DNA from: CAZZBK01 sp964652155
GTDB lineage: Bacteria; Planctomycetota; Planctomycetia; Pirellulales; PNKZ01
Direction of reading: 5' to 3'
DNA: 17,322 nt
Assembly: GCA_964652155.1 (NCBI GenBank)
Contig: CAZZBK010000127.1
Span: 1-17,322, forward strand
Shown here piece by piece: positions 14,151 to 17,322 of this stretch (position 1 is its first letter; every line of letters starts with the position of its first letter). A program made the translations under genes and the position numbers. The notes under the pieces were generated by a model. The model saw only the letters and a program-made list of their open reading frames with translations. It had not been told where the DNA came from and did not search any database.

Positions 14151-14328
14151 TACCTAGACGAATTTACACCACCGCCCACGCGCAGTTTCTGCCGATCGAC
14201 ACAACTCATTTGTGCAAATGATATTGCAGCGATCTTTAGGGCGACCTTCGAGTTTGGCACGGGGTCTGCACTGATGTACGAGCACCAACAGACCACACCA
14301 CTCAGCCATCAGATTCGAGGAGTCAGTC

Positions 14329-14679
14329 ATGCTCGTGCTCACACGGAAGGTTCAGCAAGAAATCGTCATCGGCAGCGACATCACGATCACGGTCTTGGAG
14401 GTCAGTGGCCAGTCGGTGCGGCTGGGCATCGATGCCCCACGCAACATCCGCGTTCTGCGTCGCGAATTGCAACAGCGCATGGAAATGGCGGTGCCAGAGT
14501 CGACACCCACGGCCGAGATGGTCTCGAACAAGCAATCGTTGGGCCTGGTTCGTCAACCGCACGTGGAGATGAATCCGGCCACGGTACCGGCGCTGCGAGC
14601 CAAGCGGATGACGCTCGTCGATCGCCGCAGCGACATGCTCCGCGGCACGAAGAGCAACCCGCGCGTGGCGACGGTGTAA
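14329..14679 (+). CDS. csrA: Carbon storage regulator CsrA, with long C-terminal extension
   Basis: An RNA-binding dimeric regulator that blocks or stabilises target mRNAs at GGA motifs. Residues 1-50 are canonical: LVLTRK at the N-terminus, IVIG, and APRNIRVLRREL with the RNA-contacting Arg44. The family is normally 55-75 aa; this one is 116 aa. The extra ~55 residues are polar, with a basic patch (RAKRMTLVDRRSDMLRGTKSN), and resemble nothing I recognise. GAGGAG lies 6 bases before the ATG, an excellent ribosome site that itself contains GGA, so autoregulation is conceivable. No flagellar genes or fliW are in the window. The ~370 bases upstream hold only repeats and leader sequence. Confidence 0.92.
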   Translation: MLVLTRKVQQEIVIGSDITITVLEVSGQSVRLGIDAPRNIRVLRRELQQRMEMAVPESTPTAEMVSNKQSLGLVRQPHVEMNPATVPALRAKRMTLVDRRSDMLRGTKSNPRVATV

Positions 14680-14725
14680 ACGCCGCATGCATTCGCCCCT
14701 GACTGAACCGCAGCGGAGGAATCAT

Positions 14726-14837
14726 GGCCACAAAAAACGCAAAGAGACACAAAAGAGAGATGCGGACAGATACAGCGTCCGCGCGACATGAACTCGATTC
14801 GATTAAGTTCTTTGCGTCGCTTTGTGTTCTTGGCGGC
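14726..14837. repeat. Long imperfect inverted repeat between csrA and the convergent gene
   Basis: The left arm (14726-14759, ACGCAAAGAGACACAAAAG) is matched by an inverted right arm (14808-14837, CTTTGCGTCGCTTTGTGTTC). A perfect 6-bp hairpin GCGGAC/GTCCGC (14762-14767 and 14777-14782) lies between. This CACAAAxACGCAAAG type of palindrome is dispersed in many bacterial genomes and is often misread as a short gene beginning MATKNAKRHK. It could form a hairpin at the end of the csrA transcript. Confidence 0.7.
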
Positions 14838-14861
14838 GACTTGCTGATCATTTTCCAGCAA

Positions 14862-17144
14862 TCACCCCGGCGGCTTGAGCTCCGAGACCGACGCGTTCTT
14901 GAGCTTGATCGTGCCGGAACCGGCTTTGAACTCCAGCGGCTTGGCGCGACCCTGGGGCGTGACGACGCAGGACATCTGTCCGCCGGGGACGTTCCAACTC
15001 AATTCGACAATCGGTCCATCCACAATGGCCAGCAACGCGATGTTCTTGACCCCTTTCAACTCGGCTTTGTCGTTGCCACACACGAGCGAGTCTTGGGCAA
15101 ACTCGAACGAGATCGGTTGCCCAAACACGAGCAACTGGGCCGCGCCGGCCGCGTCGCCCGGCTCGAAGTTCAGGCTCAGCTCATAGCTGCCGCTGCTCAA
15201 CTCGGGAGCCCAACTCGCGTTACCGGCGAGCGTTTGGGCGGCCACGGCAATCGGCTTGCCGCGCCATGCTCCCAACTCCTTGGGCCACACGCGCGCTGGG
15301 GCAAATCCATTCGCCGTTTTCAGCATAGTGATGTCGCGCGGCAAGGCAAACGCCGCCTCGCTCAGCAGACCACGATTGGTCTTGGTGCGGATCGCGGCCA
15401 TTTGCACACGCCGCGCTGGGTCAGCCGAGGCCGAGCTGGTGCGAAAACCGAAGTACGTGTTGCTCGACTGCAACACGCCGCCGCCGGTCAGCGCAAGCTG
15501 CCCGCCATCAAAATCACCCAAGCGATAATGCCCGCTGCGCGTGGTGAGCATCCACACCCCTTGCGGCTGACCGCTGACACTCAGCTCGAACAGATCGGGC
15601 CACTCCGGCGCATTGTTGAGCGGCACGCGCTGGCCGGCGGTCCAGGTCGTTAAGTCCGCCGAGGTCAGCAGCGCGGCGGTACCGGCCGCGGCCGAACTCG
15701 TCTCGATCAAAATCATCACCCAGCGGCTGCTCGCGGTGTGCCAGAAGACACGCGGGTGGCGATTGGTCGGGCTGATCGCCTTGAGCACCGGATTCTTCGG
15801 CGAGAGGGTCCAGTTGGCGCCTTGATCGACGCTCGAAGCAATGCCCACGTCGAAGCGAAACTTTTTCGGCATCTCTTCGACAGGGTACGTAAACGCGGCG
15901 ATCCAGGCATTCGCCCCCAGGCCGCTCGTGTTCTGCGAGTCGATCACGACCGAACCGAGTTGCAAGGGCTGCTGCTTATGCGGCTGCGGACACTTGAGTG
16001 GCTGCTCGGTCCAGCGGAGCCAGTCGGTGCTGGTTGCGTGTCCGAAGGCGTCGGCGTTTTTGCCACCCAGCTTCGGCGCGTAAAATAGATGCTGCGTGCC
16101 AGCGACCTCAAACAAGGCCGCGACATCGCCGACAGCATTGCGTTGCGGCGTCAAGTGCAGCCGCGCGACGGGAATAACCGCCGGCGCGACCGGAGGTGCC
16201 GCAGGGGGAGTCAGGGCTGGCACGGTACGAGCCGCCGCCCCACCGGCGGTTGTCGGATCGGTGGCCGACGGTGTTTTGGGAGGGGCCTTCGACTTGCCGA
16301 TCGCCGACTTGAAAAAGTCGTTTTTACCTTGAGCTTCGGCGAGCTTGGTGTTGACGGCCGCCTCCAGATCGGCCGCGATCGCCGGTACCGGCGGTGGAGC
16401 CATTTGCGGCGCAACCTCGACCGTCGGCTCCGGCTTGGGTTCGACCCTCATCGGCGGCGGCGGCGCGCTCACAACAACCTGCGTCACCGGAGCACCTGCC
16501 CAGGGCTTGGCAATCACCACCCAGACCGCGCCGGCGACCAGCAACAAACCCATCCCCACCGCGCCAATCAGCACCGGCATCCTGAGCGACGACTTCGCTG
16601 CGACAGCGTCCGACTCGTCAGCCGTGGCCGACGCGATGAACTCGACCGGCTTATCTGTCGGCGCAGTTTTTTTGCCCGAACTCGATTGGCTCTTCGCCGC
16701 GCGCGAGCCGCCGCGCGACGTCGTGTTGACCGAGATCGACAACTCGGCAGAGGGCTCCGCTGCGCTGGGCGGAGGGCTCTCGGGCTCTGGCTTCGACACG
16801 GGGGGCGGTGTGGGCGGGGGCGACGCGGCCGGGGCAGGGGCGGACGCAGCGGCCGACATGGACGCCAGCTTCGCACGCAACTGCTCGTCGTAGGTGGCCT
16901 TCTGCTGCTCGTCGAGCAAGCAACGCCGCGCGGACGACACCTCGTTGAGCAGCTTCTGCGAAAATTTACCGTTCGGGCCGCTCCCCAAATCGTGCAAATA
17001 ACTCATCCGCTGATTGGCGGCGATGTCGATCACATCACGGTCGGTCTCGAACAGTTCGACCCCCAGCAGCCGGTAGTGGTGCGGTGGCTGCTGGCTCGGC
17101 GGGATGCCCAACCATTTGTAGTACGGATCGAATGGCTGACTCAC
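14862..17144 (-). CDS. Planctomycete J-like domain, transmembrane helix and GH32-like propeller fusion protein
   Basis: A 760-aa protein. Residues ~5-92 are the planctomycete J-like domain (DPYYKWLGIPP..HYRLLGVELFE..RCLLDEQQKATYD), lacking a J-domain HPD. A Pro/Ala/Ser-rich linker leads to one transmembrane helix (~189-212), and a second Pro-rich linker to ~325. Residues ~328-600 resemble the GH32 five-bladed propeller: Asp340 aligns with the nucleophile of NDPNG (here GDVAAL), RDP is replaced by RHP (His463), and Glu514 in PEWPDLFEL aligns with the acid/base Glu of the EC motif. Residues ~625-760 look like the GH32 C-terminal beta-sandwich. Basic residues before the helix favour the J-like part in the cytoplasm and the propeller outside. 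The start is GTG at 17144 with GGAG upstream. Sugar hydrolysis is unproven; a binding role is possible. Confidence 0.8.
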   Translation of the reverse strand: MSQPFDPYYKWLGIPPSQQPPHHYRLLGVELFETDRDVIDIAANQRMSYLHDLGSGPNGKFSQKLLNEVSSARRCLLDEQQKATYDEQLRAKLASMSAAASAPAPAASPPPTPPPVSKPEPESPPPSAAEPSAELSISVNTTSRGGSRAAKSQSSSGKKTAPTDKPVEFIASATADESDAVAAKSSLRMPVLIGAVGMGLLLVAGAVWVVIAKPWAGAPVTQVVVSAPPPPMRVEPKPEPTVEVAPQMAPPPVPAIAADLEAAVNTKLAEAQGKNDFFKSAIGKSKAPPKTPSATDPTTAGGAAARTVPALTPPAAPPVAPAVIPVARLHLTPQRNAVGDVAALFEVAGTQHLFYAPKLGGKNADAFGHATSTDWLRWTEQPLKCPQPHKQQPLQLGSVVIDSQNTSGLGANAWIAAFTYPVEEMPKKFRFDVGIASSVDQGANWTLSPKNPVLKAISPTNRHPRVFWHTASSRWVMILIETSSAAAGTAALLTSADLTTWTAGQRVPLNNAPEWPDLFELSVSGQPQGVWMLTTRSGHYRLGDFDGGQLALTGGGVLQSSNTYFGFRTSSASADPARRVQMAAIRTKTNRGLLSEAAFALPRDITMLKTANGFAPARVWPKELGAWRGKPIAVAAQTLAGNASWAPELSSGSYELSLNFEPGDAAGAAQLLVFGQPISFEFAQDSLVCGNDKAELKGVKNIALLAIVDGPIVELSWNVPGGQMSCVVTPQGRAKPLEFKAGSGTIKLKNASVSELKPPG

Positions 17145-17229
17145 GATGAGCGGCGCTCCAGATGCAATCGGCGAATCCCCTCTAGGTTACTAGCACGGCG
17201 CGCAAACGGAAAGCCCGCAGCGGTGTGTT

Positions 17230-17256
17230 GAAAGCGGAAAGCGGAGAGCGGAAAGC
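17230..17256. repeat. Heptanucleotide tandem repeat (GAAAGCG)x4
   Basis: Four successive 7-bp units, the third with one A-to-G change and the last one base short, lie upstream of the GTG at 17144. They are purine-rich on the plus strand. Same unit length, unit number and total span (27 bp) as the array at 7644-7670. Confidence 0.85.
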
Positions 17257-17285
17257 TATTTCGCGACCGTGTTTTCCGGCTTTCT

Positions 17286-17322
17286 GCCCCTCTACTCCTC
17301 CGCCCCTCTACTCCTCCGCCCC
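17286..17322. repeat. 16-bp tandem repeat GCCCCTCTACTCCTCC, 2.3 copies
   Basis: Two exact 16-bp units (17286-17301, 17302-17317) and the start of a third reach the window edge, so the array may be longer. Pyrimidine-rich on the plus strand. Apart from this and the heptamer array, 17145-17322 holds nothing recognisable. Confidence 0.85.

Noticed and set aside
14133..14702. Plus-strand frame overlapping csrA
   Set aside because: Different frame from csrA, with TTG start and no ribosome site, and no domain likeness; csrA has a strong ribosome site and canonical sequence.
14724..15653. Long plus-strand open frame starting MATKNAKRHK
   Set aside because: It starts in a dispersed palindrome and then runs antisense to the GH32-like fusion gene; high GC keeps antisense frames open and the translation has no family likeness.
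16089..17231. 380-codon plus-strand Arg-rich open frame
   Set aside because: Antisense to the J-like and linker part of the fusion protein; composition is that of a high-GC shadow.

Overview
The window is high-GC (about two thirds G+C) bacterial chromosomal DNA that looks like Planctomycetota, probably near Pirellulales. Three things point there: a 760-residue protein that opens with the J-like domain (FDPYYKWLGIPP) typical of planctomycete multi-domain proteins; a short lysine-rich 'small basic protein' of the Planctomycetes/Verrucomicrobia/Chlamydiae type; and a LarA-like protein, a degenerate acyl-CoA dehydrogenase and BON-like small proteins in a planctomycete style. The placement is inferred from protein character only. 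There is one run of exactly 100 N (10553-10652), so this is a scaffold, not a finished sequence.

Layout. 1-372: repeat-rich leader with a strong hairpin. 373-4977 (+): four genes joined by 4-bp stop/start overlaps, namely hldE (ADP-heptose synthesis), a heptosyltransferase (waaF type), a WaaP/InaA-like kinase and a GT4 glycosyltransferase. This is a lipopolysaccharide inner-core operon: precursor, transfer, core phosphorylation, further glycosylation. 4987-8972 (-): a convergent run that reads in transcription order larA homologue, acyl-CoA-dehydrogenase-fold protein, cysC, and two BON-like paralogues. 9030-9547 (-): small basic protein with a recognisable promoter and an intrinsic terminator. 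9646-10302 (+): class I SAM methyltransferase. 10316-11040: cluster of interspersed 96-bp palindromic elements, broken by the gap. 11129-12777 (+): purE-purK, overlapping by 4 bp (the two steps from AIR to CAIR). 13090-13833 (+): a UVR-motif protein with a perfect TATAAT only 9 bases before its ATG. 14329-14679 (+): csrA with a long C-terminal extension and an unusual leader. 14862-17144 (-): J-like domain, transmembrane helix and GH32-like five-bladed propeller in one protein. 17145-17322: short tandem repeats.

The most distinctive non-coding signal is a family of at least seven ~96-bp elements. Each is bounded by GGGTGGCTGG / CCAGCCACCC inverted ends and carries two internal hairpins. All lie between genes, in both orientations, and no transposase is present. 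Two other dispersed inverted-repeat families and three short tandem repeats (two of them four-unit heptamer arrays) also sit between genes. The proteins most worth a second look are the J-like/GH32 fusion with an altered RDP motif, the acyl-CoA dehydrogenase homologue with no visible catalytic glutamate, and the extended CsrA. I see no defence system, prophage, CRISPR array, tRNA or rRNA.
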